Positions 1 through 10,841 of a DNA stretch of 64,000 nt are shown here, piece after piece. The DNA comes from Ornithodoros turicata (Eukaryota; Arthropoda; Arachnida; Ixodida; Argasidae). A program made the position numbers and the translations under genes. Within the stretch, counting starts at the first letter, position 1; each line of letters starts with the position of its first letter. The notes under the pieces are model-generated. The model had not been told where the DNA came from, did no database searches, and was given only the letters and a program-made list of their open reading frames with translations. The stretch lies in assembly GCF_037126465.1 (NCBI RefSeq), contig NC_088204.1, positions 23,256,804-23,320,803 on the forward strand, given 5' to 3'.

Positions 1-1808
1 TGAAAGCCCAGTGCAAAGCCAGTGAAGTATAAAATGAAAAAAATAGCCGGAGCCCTTTGGCTGCACGTATAGCATATGTTTGTAACTCAAGCGTCGCCAT
101 GCCAGTCCTGGACAGCTGTTTCGGCCTTGTTGGGCCTCATCAACAGGACGCAGGCAGGCAACGTTCGAGTGGATGGCGTCAGAAGGTCACGTAACACGTG
201 ATTCCTCCCGTCAGGGTGAGATAACTCACTCACTGAAAGCCCAGTGCAAAGCCAGTGAAGTATAAAATGAAAAAAAATAGCCGGAGCCCTTTGGCTGCAC
301 GTATAGCATATGTTTGTAACTCAAGCGTCGCCATGCCAGTCCTGGACAGCTGTTTCGGCCTTGTTGGGCCTCATCAACAGGACGCAGGCAGGCAACGTTC
401 GAGTGGATGGCGTCAGAAGGTCACGTAACACGTGATTCCTCCCGTCAGGGTGAGATAACTCACTCACTGAAAGCCCAGTGCAAAGCCAGTGAAGTATAAA
501 ATGAAAAAAATAGCCGGAGCCCTTTGGCTGCACGTATAGCATATGTTTGTAACTCAAGCGTCGCCATGCCAGTCCTGGACACTGTTTCGGCCTTGTTGGG
601 CCTCATCAACAGGACGCAGGCAGGCAACGTTCGAGTGGATGGCGTCAGAAGGTCACGTAACACGTGATTCCTCCCGTCAGGGTGAGATAACTCACTCACT
701 GAAAGCCCAGTGCAAAGCCAGTGAAGTATAAAATGAAAAAAATAGCCGGAGCCCTTTGGCTGCACGTATAGCATATGTTTGTAACTCAAGCGTCGCCATG
801 CCAGTCCTGGACAGCTGTTTCGGCCTTGTTGGGCCTCATCAACAGGACGCAGGCAGGCAACGTTCGAGTGGATGGCGTCAGAAGGTCACGTAACACGTGA
901 TTCCTCCCGTCAGGGTGAGATAACTCACTCACTGAAAGCCCAGTGCAAAGCCAGTGAAGTATAAAATGAAAAAAAATAGCCGGAGCCCTTTGGCTGCACG
1001 TATAGCATATGTTTGTAACTCAAGCGTCGCCATGCCAGTCCTGGACAGCTGTTTCGGCCTTGTTGGGCCTCATCAACAGGACGCAGGCAGGCAACGTTCG
1101 AGTGGATGGCGTCAGAAGGTCACGTAACACGTGATTCCTCCCGTCAGGGTGAGATAACTCACTCACTGAAAGCCCAGTGCAAAGCCAGTGAAGTATAAAA
1201 TGAAAAAAATAGCCGGAGCCCTTTGGCTGCACGTATAGCATATGTTTGTAACTCAAGCGTCGCCATGCCAGTCCTGGACACTGTTTCGGCCTTGTTGGGC
1301 CTCATCAACAGGACGCAGGCAGGCAACGTTCGAGTGGATGGCGTCAGAAGGTCACGTAACACGTGATTCCTCCCGTCAGGGTGAGATAACTCACTCACTG
1401 AAAGCCCAGTGCAAAGCCAGTGAAGTATAAAATGAAAAAAAATAGCCGGAGCCCTTTGGCTGCACGTATAGCATATGTTTGTAACTCAAGCGTCGCCATG
1501 CCAGTCCTGGACACTGTTTCGGCCTTGTTGGGCCTCATCAACAGGACGCAGGCAGGCAACGTTCGAGTGGATGGCGTCAGAAGGTCACGTAACACGTGAT
1601 TCCTCCCGTCAGGGTGAGATAACTCACTCACTGAAAGCCCAGTGCAAAGCCAGTGAAGTATAAAATGAAAAAAATAGCCGGAGCCCTTTGGCTGCACGTA
1701 TAGCATATGTTTGTAACTCAAGCGTCGCCATGCCAGTCCTGGACAGCTGTTTCGGCCTTGTTGGGCCTCATCAACAGGACGCAGGCAGGCAACGTTCGAG
1801 TGGATGGC
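1..1808 (+). repeat. 233-bp satellite array, direct orientation
   Basis: Eight head-to-tail units start at 1, 234, 468, 700, 933, 1167, 1399 and 1632; the last is cut at the orientation flip. Unit lengths run 233, 234, 232, 233, 234, 232, 233, because an A-run alternates between 7 and 8 and a 1-base deletion (acagctg to acactg) recurs. Each unit contains the hairpin TCACGT-aac-ACGTGA (first copy 187-201). Units are nearly identical, which points to recent amplification. Open frames of 60-160 codons recur on both strands but only reflect the repeat period; I call no genes here. Confidence 0.97.
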
Positions 1809-2903
1809 TTTCAGTGAGTGAGTTATCTCACCCTGACGGGAGGAATCACGTGTTACGTGACCTTCTGACGCCATCCACTCGAACATTGCCTGCCTGCGTC
1901 CTGTTGATGAGGCCCAACAAGGCCGAAACAGCTGTCCAGGACTGGCATGGCGACGCTTGAGTTACAAACATATGCTATACGTGCAGCCAAAGGGCTCCGG
2001 CTATTTTTTTCATTTTATACTTCACTGGCTTTGCACTGGGCTTTCAGTGAGTGAGTTATCTCACCCTGACGGGAGGAATCACGTGTTACGTGACCTTCTG
2101 ACGCCATCCACTCGAACGTTGCCTGCCCGCGTCCTGTTGATGAGACCCAACAAGGCCGAAACAGCTGTCCAGGACTGGCATGGCGACGCTTGAGTTACAA
2201 ACATATGCTATACGTGCAGCCAAAGGGCTCCGGCTATTTTTTTCATTTTATACTTCACTGGCTTTGCACTGGGCTTTCAGTGAGTGAGTTATCTCACCCT
2301 GACGGGAGGAATCACGTGTTACGTGACCTTCTGACGCCATCCACTCGAACGTTGCCTGCCTGCGTCCTGTTGATGAGGCCCAACAAGGCCGAAACAGCTG
2401 TCCAGGACTGGCATGGCGACGCTTGAGTTACAAACATATGCTATACGTGCAGCCAAAGGGCTCCGGCTATTTTTTTCATTTTATACTTCACTGGCTTTGC
2501 ACTGGGCTTTCAGTGAGTGAGTTATCTCACCCTGACGGGAGGAATCACGTGTTACGTGACCTTCTGACGCCATCCACTCGAACGTTGCCTGCCTGCGTCC
2601 TGTTGATGAGGCCCAACAAGGCCGAAACAGCTGTCCAGGACTGGCATGGCGACGCTTGAGTTACAAACATATGCTATACGTGCAGCCAAAGGGCTCCGGC
2701 TATTTTTTTCATTTTATACTTCACTGGCTTTGCACTGGGCTTTCAGTGAGTGAGTTATCTCACCCTGACGGGAGGAATCACGTGTTACGTGACCTTCTGA
2801 CGCCATCCACTCGAACGTTGCCTGCCTGCGTCCTGTTGATGAGGCCCAACAAGGCCGAAACAGCTGTCCAGGACTGGCATGGCGACGCTTGAGTTACAAA
2901 CAT
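1809..2903 (-). repeat. 233-bp satellite array, inverted orientation
   Basis: The same unit continues reverse-complemented, with boundaries at 1809, 2042, 2275, 2508 and 2741, all exactly 233 bp. The array ends at 2903 where LINE-derived sequence begins. The switch happens inside a unit, at a shared GGC. The first two inverted units carry private changes (GAACATTGCC; GCCCGCG and GATGAGACCC), so this arm is not a mechanical copy of the direct arm. Confidence 0.97.
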
Positions 2904-3720
2904 TTCTACGAAGTAATGCTCTAAGGTGATTAATTGCTGGTGAATGACCGACCTTTTAGATAGGACCACCGTGTCCTGAATGGCGCAACGAATGGCTTGC
3001 GGGAGGGCCTCTGGGGACATACCGGTGTGCACAAATGTCCGGAGGTCGGCACGAGAGTCTTCAGTTCGTGAAAGTAATTGGTCCGGTAGCGGGTGAGAGA
3101 GGCAGTCTGTCGTGCGAAATATATAGAGGAAAGTGGTCACTACCTCGGGTGTCGATATTGGAAGCGCACGACAAGTGGAAGGATCTAGTACATCGAGTGA
3201 CATTAGTGATCACTCATAAGTTGGCTGCCGGTTGTTAAGTAGGCACGTCTGAACAGTCTCCATTGCTTCCAACAACCTCCTTCCCCGGCCGGCCGTCTTA
3301 GCCATATGATGAGCATTGCAGTCACCCAGCACGAGAGCTGGGGATTCCAGTGAATTGAATAAGCGTTCGAGGTCAGTCCACGGAACCTGTACCGCGGAAC
3401 GTAGATAGATACTGACGACTGTTATCAGCATGTGCCCAAGGCGGATCTTGCAGTTCAAATAATCATAAGAGCGATGATAAACTGATCGTGGGTACAGCAG
3501 CGAGGTCATTACGAACGTATAACGCTGTTCTGCTCTGCTCTCAGAGGATTGGTGAGATCGATAGGTTCTATATCCATTGACACGGTGTGCAGTGTCCACG
3601 CCATGTTCGCACACAGCTGTGAAAGGGAACTTGTACTGTCAAACCAGGGAGCTTGTTGCGTAGGCCGCGATGATGCCGCTGAATCGCTATGGCCTTTCTA
3701 TACAATTCCATGATGCTGAT
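2904..3720 (-). pseudogene. I-like LINE ORF2 fragment (AP endonuclease)
   Basis: Broken reverse-strand frames encode part of an apurinic endonuclease-like domain of a non-LTR retrotransposon. The diagnostic stretch is around 3290-3440, where the translation reads ITVVSIYLRS, then PALVLGDCNAHH, the conserved GDFNAHH-type motif of the endonuclease/exonuclease/phosphatase fold. Frames change near 3205 and 3570. The reverse transcriptase is missing because the element is cut at the satellite border (2903). This is a decayed fragment; its clade assignment rests on resemblance to the ORF1/ORF2 pair at 10780-15921. Confidence 0.75.
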
Positions 3721-4660
3721 GTAAATATAATGCATCCAATGCCAGAAGCGCATGAACCTCGGGCAGTTGCGAAGTACCAGGAAATGCAGAGAAAATTGCT
3801 TGGGCTGCCGCGAGTGCCGCAGAGAAGAGTTTCAGAGAAGGCACACTTCGATGGTTGATGGTGGTAGGTGTCCTCTGGTGCCTGCTGGTTCTGTCACACT
3901 GGCGTAAGTGCGTGTGAATCTGCCTCGATGAACCAGGGTGCCTGTGGTGGCTGCTTCTAATGGGCTTTGCCGCGATGGTGTTCTGCAATCCTCGTTCAGC
4001 GAGTGCAGACCAAGGTGGGAGTGCAGTAAAGCCGTGTTCATTTGTACCAGACGTGACGGTGGCGCTACCACCCCTGGGAGAGTCAGATGGAAGTCGTAGT
4101 ATCTTATCTGGGTGTGTTTTTTGTTTGGAGGGTCTCGACGGACATAAAGAGAACGATGCAGGGTGGCCGGATTTACAGCTAGTTAGTGTTAGTTACTTAC
4201 ATAGTTAGTTAGTGAACACATCACCACCGTCTTCTGTCATGGAATGCTGGACCTGCAGCCCTCCAGATATAACCCTTACGTCTTTCAGGTAGAGCACGAC
4301 ATCGTCATTTGAGTACTCTTTAGGTACAGCATAAACCCTGCCTATATTTCTGGCGTACGATTGAGGTATTGATTGCAACGCAGCGATTACCGCTTAACAC
4401 TTAGCTGACACAAGGTTGCGGGCAGTCTTTTCAGACTGGACGGAGACGGAGAGAGAACTATCTCGGTGGAAACGGTAGTGCACAACCTTTTGTTTGGCTA
4501 GCAGGCATATCGCGCTAGTGACTGCATTCGGATTGACGTTCCAGAAGGGGTAGTCACTAGATGTTGGCCGAAACAGTACGGGGATACCACCGGCTCGGTT
4601 CTTCCTGTAGGTGACAGTGGTGAACTGGCCCTGGAGAAGTGTCAGATTTGGCGTCGTTCA
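3698..4660 (-). pseudogene. I-like LINE ORF1 (gag-like) fragment
   Basis: Reverse-strand peptides from 4590 to about 4240 resemble the N-terminal half of the ORF1 at 14497-15921: a stretch near PVLFRPTS, then SYARNIGRVYAVPKEYS matching its AYARNVGKITGVRAPYS segment. The C-terminal frame (3988-3698) ends in a helical region, LPEVHALLALDALYLHQ, equivalent to VPEVQHVIAMEQRFVEIL of the longer copy. The CCHC zinc knuckles that should lie between are not visible, so an internal deletion is likely. Its stop lies next to the ORF2 start, as in the longer copy. Confidence 0.65.
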
Positions 4661-6040
4661 TCTCATCTGCCTGTTACCGAAGTGTCCATGGCGTTAGCGG
4701 GAACATTCACGTCTTGCGGATTGTTGGCCCCAGTAAACCAGTAATATCCCTTATCCCTACAAGGTCGTGAACGTCCTGAATATCTGGACATCCATGCGAT
4801 ATCTGTGGGATATCCCAAGAAAGCATTCGAGTTTGTTTTGCTTAGTAAATAACTGATGTCCCAGGGACATCTGTAGCATATTGCACTTTGGATGTTTGAA
4901 AAGCCTGCATCCTCGAGGTATATCCATGCAAGATCTAGTATATACCAGATTTTAGGCTCTGACTGAACCATTGAACATCAGTGGGATGTCGCCAGGACGT
5001 CGCCTGGAGATATACGGATAAATATGTGATGATGGACAGCAACTTTTTTTCTTGCGCTGACAGCAAGCAAAAACTTCTGTGAACCTTAACTAGATATGGG
5101 GGAACAAGTAAAACCGTTATATATCTCTATCGTTCGCGTGCTGCTGGCCATGCAACATATTTATCTGTGCATGACACTAGCCGAGCAACAGAATTCGATC
5201 ACTTTTACAGCTCCACTCAGCAGTTCCTCACATTATAGAGAATAGCCTGAGTTAAAAACACAATATTAGACAGGAAGGAAAGTCAGAAACTTTATTGGTT
5301 ATACCTTGAATCTGCACATACACGAATTAACTGCAAAGACGCACCCCCTCACCATTAGAGATGTGTTACGCCGCAATACTCTTATAATGAACGTACCCCT
5401 ACAACTTGTATTTCAGTATATGCTCCAGTCACTTCGGCAACAGACGCTATTGTGGATGCTGTGCTCTCCCTCCGCGAACGCGGTGGGGTGGAGGGGGCGC
5501 ACATTGGGGGACTTCTCTTATTTTTAGGATGAAAGCACCTTTAAACACGTTTACGTTCATTAATTAACATACTATATGTAGGCTACTTTCCGTCAATAAA
5601 ACCGGGGAGTCGTCACTTCTGATGCATCAAGTAAAATAAGTGCACATTATATTGAATTTGAACAGTCAGAACAATAACGGTTCATAAACGTCCTACATTT
5701 GTCCCAATATCACGAGGTGACATCGCAGGGATATATCTGCGATGTCCAAACAGTGCCCATATCCTGGTCTCCTGTATGTCGCGTGGATATCTATGGGATA
5801 CTCAGACTGCTCCCAGGGATATCCCATTGTCCAAGATGGGATATCCTACAGACGTCGTCAGGACGTCTGTTGTTTGTTGGGGCATCATCCGAGGAAGGGC
5901 TCTCCACCAGTTGTCGTTTGGCAAGGTTGCCGGGAACCTGTTGACCTGTAGGACGCGGCATGCAGACATCGGACCGCCCGTCCAGATTACGGCGGGATGT
6001 CCATGAAGCGCTAGATTATTCCTTTAAAAAACCGGTGACT
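4661..6040. other. Non-coding stretch with GATATCC/GATGTCC motifs
   Basis: I see no gene. Two zones, about 4770-5010 and 5690-5870, carry scattered short related motifs (gggatatcc, gatgtcc, gacgtcctgg), suggesting a degenerate minisatellite. The DNA between them (5020-5690) is AT-rich and unremarkable. Small open frames here look like chance. Confidence 0.5.
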
Positions 6041-6545
6041 CCAAATAGTCCTATGCCTATAAATTTTGAATATATTCCGCAGCAACGGAAAAGAGAGACC
6101 TTACCCTTCGGCTTCTTCTTCCGCAACAACAAAAGACAAGGTAAAATGGCCGTTAAATGGCTAGTTGAAGAGGGTCATCCTGGCATACAGGACACCATGC
6201 AAAATCACCGACTCTCTCTTCCGATGAAAGACCTACCCGAGTCATGCAGACAATGCTCCATCGGCTACGCACGGGATCTGCGTTTACGGACTCGCAAATG
6301 TTAAAGATCAGTTCCAGGAAGGATTCCAGTTGCGGTTACTGTCACCATCCGGAATCTATCGAACATACCCTAACAGGATGTCGTGCATACCATACTACGC
6401 GGGAAACTCATCTTGCACACTCTAGGCGTGGCATCGGACGTCCTCTTTTCTAAAGGTTCTTATGCAGAACGAACTACAAAAACTCGCAACCTTGCGCGTT
6501 GTCTTCAAAAAGAAAAAAAAAACGGACCTCGCGGAAACACCACTC
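6041..6545 (+). pseudogene. LINE ORF2 C-terminal fragment (zinc-knuckle tail)
   Basis: Frames spanning about 6060-6540 encode the tail that follows RNase H in I- and R1-type LINE ORF2 proteins: MLHRLRTGSAFTDSQML (6244 on), then C-x2-C-x4-H-x4-C (CGYCHHPESIEHTLTGC). The preceding part (6060-6240) is in another frame. An A-rich tract near 6510 may be the remnant of the 3' tail. Transposon debris; the clade is not certain. Confidence 0.65.
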
Positions 6546-7096
6546 TAGTGCACTTCTCATCCACAGTGCACCTTCGTCCAATCAGTATACCGTTCATCCT
6601 GCCTATGCCTCACTTTGAGCTCGTCAACTCTCTTGTCCCCCTCTTTTCCCTTTTGGCTATAGTCGTGACGATGCCCACTCGTGTGCGGCCAACAACGACG
6701 AGCTACTTCGACAACCCCCATGGAGGGTCCCAGACAGAGACAGCAAGTCGAGGGCCATGCATGAAGTTTCAGTTGCCATTCAGTGATATTGAGATAAGCG
6801 AACGTATCGCTCTCTTTGCCAAACGGCATGCTCACCTTATTGGTTCCATCGTCCTCCACATGCACCTGCATCACGCGGGGGGTTTTCTTGTTGCTAGTTT
6901 TCCACTTCATCGTAGCTGCGTGGTCTGTCCCATCACGCTGGAAGGATCCGAGCTCATCTTTATGTATATAAAATTCGAGATAAAGTCCAATTCCATCTCC
7001 GGTTTCGTTGCGGTCACAGCGAAGGCGGTACTTGGACCTGCGGAGAATCATGTGGGTAACGTTTCGTGGAATGTAAGACCGACAAAAGGACGAGGC
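6546..7096 (-). other. Unrecognised reverse-strand open frame, possible exon remnant
   Basis: A long reverse-strand frame continues from the SINE at 7097 down to about 6557. Its composition from about 7050 to 6730 looks protein-like: GDGIGLYLEFYI, KWKTSNKKTPRVMQVHVE, LNITEWQLKLHAW. A possible splice acceptor (tctccgcag) lies near 7045. The upstream part of the frame runs through the SINE and is therefore not native. I do not recognise the family. It may be a captured or decayed host exon, or chance. Confidence 0.3.
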
Positions 7097-7410
7097 ATTA
7101 TGTCGTAATGACAATAATAATAATGGCAATAGTACTGTGGTGTTACACCTAAGGTTTGTCTGCGCAGTGTGGCGGCATGTTGCACGTGACACAGGGTAGG
7201 ACCGCGGATAATTTGGACCACCTGGGGTTCTTTGGACGTGCGCCGGAAATCTCCGACACAGGGTGCTGGACGCAATGTTTACCTCCTCCACATTACTACC
7301 GCCCTCGGCCGGGATCGAACCCGCGATCTTGAGCTCAGCAAGCCAGCACGTTTGCAGAGCTCGAGATCGCGCAAATCGTAGCAATGACAACACTACTGAA
7401 ACACAGAAAA
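7097..7410 (-). mobile_element. tRNA-derived SINE, minus orientation
   Basis: On the reverse strand there is an RNA polymerase III box B-like GGGTTCGATCCCGG (complement near 7310-7323). A body follows containing CCCCAGGTGGTCCAAATTA, and it ends in an ATT-rich tail (7100-7130). This layout is typical of arthropod tRNA-derived SINEs, and the body resembles SINEs I recall from tick genomes. No intact tRNA cloverleaf is claimed. Confidence 0.7.
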
Positions 7411-7699
7411 GCGCGATCACGGTTATACAGCTAGTCGCGGTCTTCCTTTTTATTACTTTCTCTCTCTCTCCTCCCTCCCACTTCTTCCTCTTTTCACCTT
7501 CTTTGGCGGCAAGGGTCAACCTTGGGCAGTACTCTGCACTTGGGTATAGTGTAGAGACAGTGTTAACGTGTGGGACAGGTTCCCTCGTTGGGCTCGGTGG
7601 TGGGTGACACACCTGCCACACCGAATCACTTTCTCCGCTTTATGGATCCCACAAACTCTAAAAAGCATGATCGGCGCCACAAATGCACTGCACTAACTG
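7411..7699. other. Intervening DNA with short CACTGCA repeats
   Basis: No gene seen. 7440-7500 is pyrimidine-rich. 7675-7735 holds several copies of the word actgca (aatgcactgcac type), a small simple repeat just before the LINE fragment. Confidence 0.4.
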
Positions 7700-8701
7700 C
7701 AGAATGCACTGCACAAATGCACTGCAGTGCAAACATTGTAGTTTTTCAATTCCACATCAGAACCATAGTTCCCGAAGATCCTCATCCTTCAGGCTGGAGA
7801 TTAGTTAAAACCACTCTCGAACAAGTCATAGGTAAAAAAAAAAAGAAGAAAAGAAAGAAAAAAAGAGAGCGAGCGACATCCACATTGAGGTCCAGAGCAG
7901 GCAGCAGAGCTCAGAACAGTTGTCAGTAAAGCAAATTCGTGATATTCCAGTGATTGCGCACCACACACTCAACACAGTCAGATGTGTTATCTCTAGTGAG
8001 GAGTTACTGCAGTGCTCCGAAACAAAGATCCAGGAGGGCTTAAAAGACCAAGGGATGATAAGTGCCAAACTCCATCCATATGGATATCCATCCATAGGGA
8101 CAACAAGGAAATACCCACCAGGCACGTTACTTTATCTTTCCAATTGCACACTCTCTACGCAGAAATAAAGGCTGGGTATGTAAACTGCCACGTTCGACCC
8201 TATATACCCAACCCGCGTCGATGTTTCAAGTGCCAGAGATTTGGCCACCATTCTCAAGTGTGCCGTGGGCACCCGATCTGCCCCAAATGCGCGGGTGACT
8301 GCAATGACCATACTCCAGAGTTGTGCAAAAACAGTTTCCATTGTGCCAACTGCGAAAGTAACCGCCCCTTCTATTCAAGAGGCTGCCCACGCTCTAGCGA
8401 TAAAAAGGAAATATTGAGAATTAAAACTGTACAGCAGCTGAGATACAAAGCAGCAAAGACACAACTGGAGTTTCAGAAAACAGGATCTTTCTCTGAAGCG
8501 GTGCGCCGGGGAGTGACACCGCTCAGAGTATCTGTGGGGACCCAAACTTCTGGGCCTCCTCTCCACACTCCCCAAACACAAGAAAAACCTGCGGGGAGTC
8601 CGCCTCCCCCAGCTCCTGCCACAATCTTTACGGAGGTTGGTGGCACGCTTTCAGTTTGGGATGGGCTCACAGGGAGCTCACCCCAGACTGCCACACACTG
8701 A
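7700..8701 (+). pseudogene. LINE ORF1 (gag-like, CCHC zinc knuckles)
   Basis: Plus-strand frames encode a retrotransposon nucleic-acid-binding protein. Upstream frames (7740-8165) carry an N-terminal gag-like domain broken by an A/G-rich tract near 7832-7870 and by frame changes. The open frame at 8012-8701 has PYIPNPRRCFKCQRFGH (CCHC knuckle), then CPKCAGDCNDHTPELC and CANCESNRPFYSRGCP. A proline-rich tail follows. This is the I/jockey ORF1 arrangement. Together with the endonuclease start at 8905-9064 it forms one 5' fragment of a LINE, of a different lineage from the 10780-15921 element. Confidence 0.8.
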
Positions 8702-8904
8702 ATGGAGCTTGACGGTGACGGCTGCATGTCGCTGAAATCATCATCAAGTCTTCCAAGTACACTGGACCAGAGTGCTCCTTCCTAAGGGAAGGAGCAAAGA
8801 TAAAAACACGGAGATCGAGGTACAGGCAAGTCGAAGGAGAAACAGAGGCTCCCCCACAAAGTGTTATACCCCCTTAACACACAAGGTACAGAGTCCCTTT
8901 GCTT

Positions 8905-9064
8905 TTCCCTATTTCCATTCCATTAGGGACAGGTATTCCTTCAGTGCAACTGTCGAGGTCTCTACAGTAACATAGATGATGTACACGAGCTTTTTGAAAA
9001 GTACAGACCTGTCTGCTTCTGCCTGCAAGAAACATACCTGCACGAAGAAAACTTAAAGGAACTG
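8905..9064 (+). pseudogene. LINE ORF2 start (AP endonuclease), truncated
   Basis: The translation in frame with 8939-9064 reads QCNCRGLYSN, then RPVCFCLQETYLHEENL, the canonical N-terminus of LINE endonucleases (NCRGL followed by LQET containing the catalytic Glu). It follows the ORF1 at 8701 in the expected order. Sequence identity to a LINE stops at about 9065, so about 1 kb of the endonuclease and all of the RT are absent. Confidence 0.75.
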
Positions 9065-9065
9065 T

Positions 9066-9520
9066 AAAGTGAAATTTTACCCCCCTGTTTCTGTGTGTGA
9101 CCTGGTAGTGTTTGCCTGTGTGATGCTGCACACAGAGCCTAAGCACTCAAAGCGCGTAAATTATTACACAATATAAATTAGAAAAATTAAATCGTACGGT
9201 AAGTTGGGCTAAAAACAGCTAAAAATGTCCGAACAGCTAAAAATGTCATGCTCGGATTGCTCCTGTCACGTGATACCTAAGTAATACACGATAAACTTAT
9301 GACCGGCTACTAATTACCAATAAACACTACTCTTAGAATCACAAAAATTACTGGGACAATTCTTCAAAATATCGAAGAAACAGTATCCCAGAATACTGTC
9401 AGCGGCCTATGTTTGCTCTCCTCCCAACCATATCGCACGGCGTGTATTGCGTCTGCGAGGTTTGTGTATGCAAAAAAGTTCATTTCCTGCCGAAATTGAA
9501 CAGAACTTCACCTGACAGCG
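9066..9520. other. AT-rich spacer, nothing recognised
   Basis: Contains a short duplication of aacagctaaaaatgtc around 9213-9245 and a consensus AATAAA near 9321. No convincing coding frame. Confidence 0.4.
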
Positions 9521-9765
9521 GTGCCAGGCATCTACTGTAATGCTCGGGGATACACCAAGTGTGCTCTTTCGACAAGGGACGTTGTGTACCACAAGATTCC
9601 AAAGGAATAATGCGTGGAAACGAAAGTGGTTGCAAGCGCTTGGTCAAGACATTCGTGGTCCACGCCGTATTTGCTCAACCCATTTCTCTGACGAGTCCTA
9701 CGAAATGGTAGCAGCGGGCGGTCGAAAACGTCTCAAACGGACCGCAGTCCAGACACCAGTGTTTC
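9521..9765 (+). pseudogene. THAP-like zinc finger, frameshifted
   Basis: Two frames together resemble a THAP (C2CH) DNA-binding domain. The first, from 9521, includes KCALSTRDVVYHKIPKE. The second, from about 9605, includes NAWKRKWLQALG, then the C-x2-H pair in RICSTHFSDESYE, then RKRLKRTAV. The break lies near 9600-9608, where the first frame meets TAA. THAP domains occur in host regulators and in P-element-type transposases. No transposase core is visible nearby, so the origin is undecided. Confidence 0.6.
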
Positions 9766-10254
9766 TCCTTGTGACGTCTGACGATGCGAACACCAGTGCA
9801 CACGAGGTGTGTATTTCCCGATATAGGAATAATACGTATATAGATATAGTTCATTTCAAATTCAGATTGATTTTTGTGATGCCTACGCTGCGTAATGTAC
9901 CAAACGGAACATCCCCCTTCCCCTGGGGAGCCGTGAGCTCTCGCAGGAGAGTATAAGTATCAAATAAATTGCGCGCTATAGATACTGACCGTATTCTTTA
10001 TTTACATCAGCGACACAGCTCTGTACTGTGTTGTCTTTTATGTGCTGTGCCCCGTGTTGGAGTTTTTAGCGACTTTAATGCAGGACCAAACCAATCTTGA
10101 GCGCCCAAATTTTAACATCGTTCGACAGGGCCACATGTGACTTACTTGTGAATATGGTCGCTCATAGGTTCGCGCTGCCCACGGAATTCAAAATATACGA
10201 GCTTCAGGACAGTCGTATTGAGGCATAGAAGTTGGAAATCTTCGTGGGTTGTAA
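9766..10254. other. Spacer without recognised genes
   Basis: No coding signal beyond the end of the THAP-like frame. An ATA-rich segment occurs near 9820-9850. Confidence 0.4.
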
Positions 10255-10455
10255 TGCACAACCGCTGTGTCTCATCTTCGAGAGTCAGAGGGATGTTCCC
10301 CGATCCCTCGCTTACAATGAACCGTCAATAACTCGTTGTGAAGAGCGAACACAAATTCCTTGGTGTCATCTTTGACAAAAAACATTTGTTCCCCACATCA
10401 AGGAATTGAAAACAAAATGTGTGAGGGCTTTGAACCTTCTTAAAGGGACTATGAA
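10255..10455 (+). pseudogene. LINE reverse-transcriptase fragment
   Basis: The translation includes KSEHKFLGVIFDKK, followed after a frame change by KTKCVRALNLLKG. It matches the same RT thumb segment of the LINE at 43800-43910 (KHKFLGVILDKK, then KCTKSLNLLK). A 200-bp orphan of that lineage, with stops. Confidence 0.7.
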
Positions 10456-10779
10456 ATTTCCCGAACCCCCATACTTTTTTCCGCTGGAAACTGTTCTTCC
10501 CGCCGAGAAACTAATATGCCACAAATTTTTCCGGACGAAATCGCTCCACTGCGTGAGGAGCGCGCGCTTTTTTTTTTTTTTTTTGTATGAGGTGAGAGAT
10601 GTCAGCCTAGCCTGAGCTGGCTTGCTACTCTATAAAAAAACAAAACAAAAAAAATCGATGGTGGGAGGCGCGTAAATGTGGTCGCAGAGCGCTTTATTGA
10701 AGTTGGCCCAGGGATGCTTGCAGTATGTCCATGTGAGTCTGGTTTCCACTTTATTAGTATGTGAGTTTCTTTATTTGGT
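10456..10779. other. Spacer with poly(T) tract
   Basis: A run of about 17 T at 10568-10585 and an A-rich stretch at 10635-10650. 10676-10779 is probably 3' untranslated sequence of the minus-strand LINE that follows. No gene. Confidence 0.4.
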
Positions 10780-10841
10780 GTCGGTGATTGTGCTTTTGAT
10801 GTGGCTGCTTGCTATTCGCAGTTGTCCGATATCGAATGTGA

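Noticed and set aside
321..2892. Repeated 62-163-codon ORFs on both strands in the satellite
   Set aside because: They recur with the 233-bp period, in several frames, and flip with the array; no family resemblance.
1..2903. CRISPR array
   Set aside because: Units are contiguous with no variable spacers, and the context is eukaryotic.
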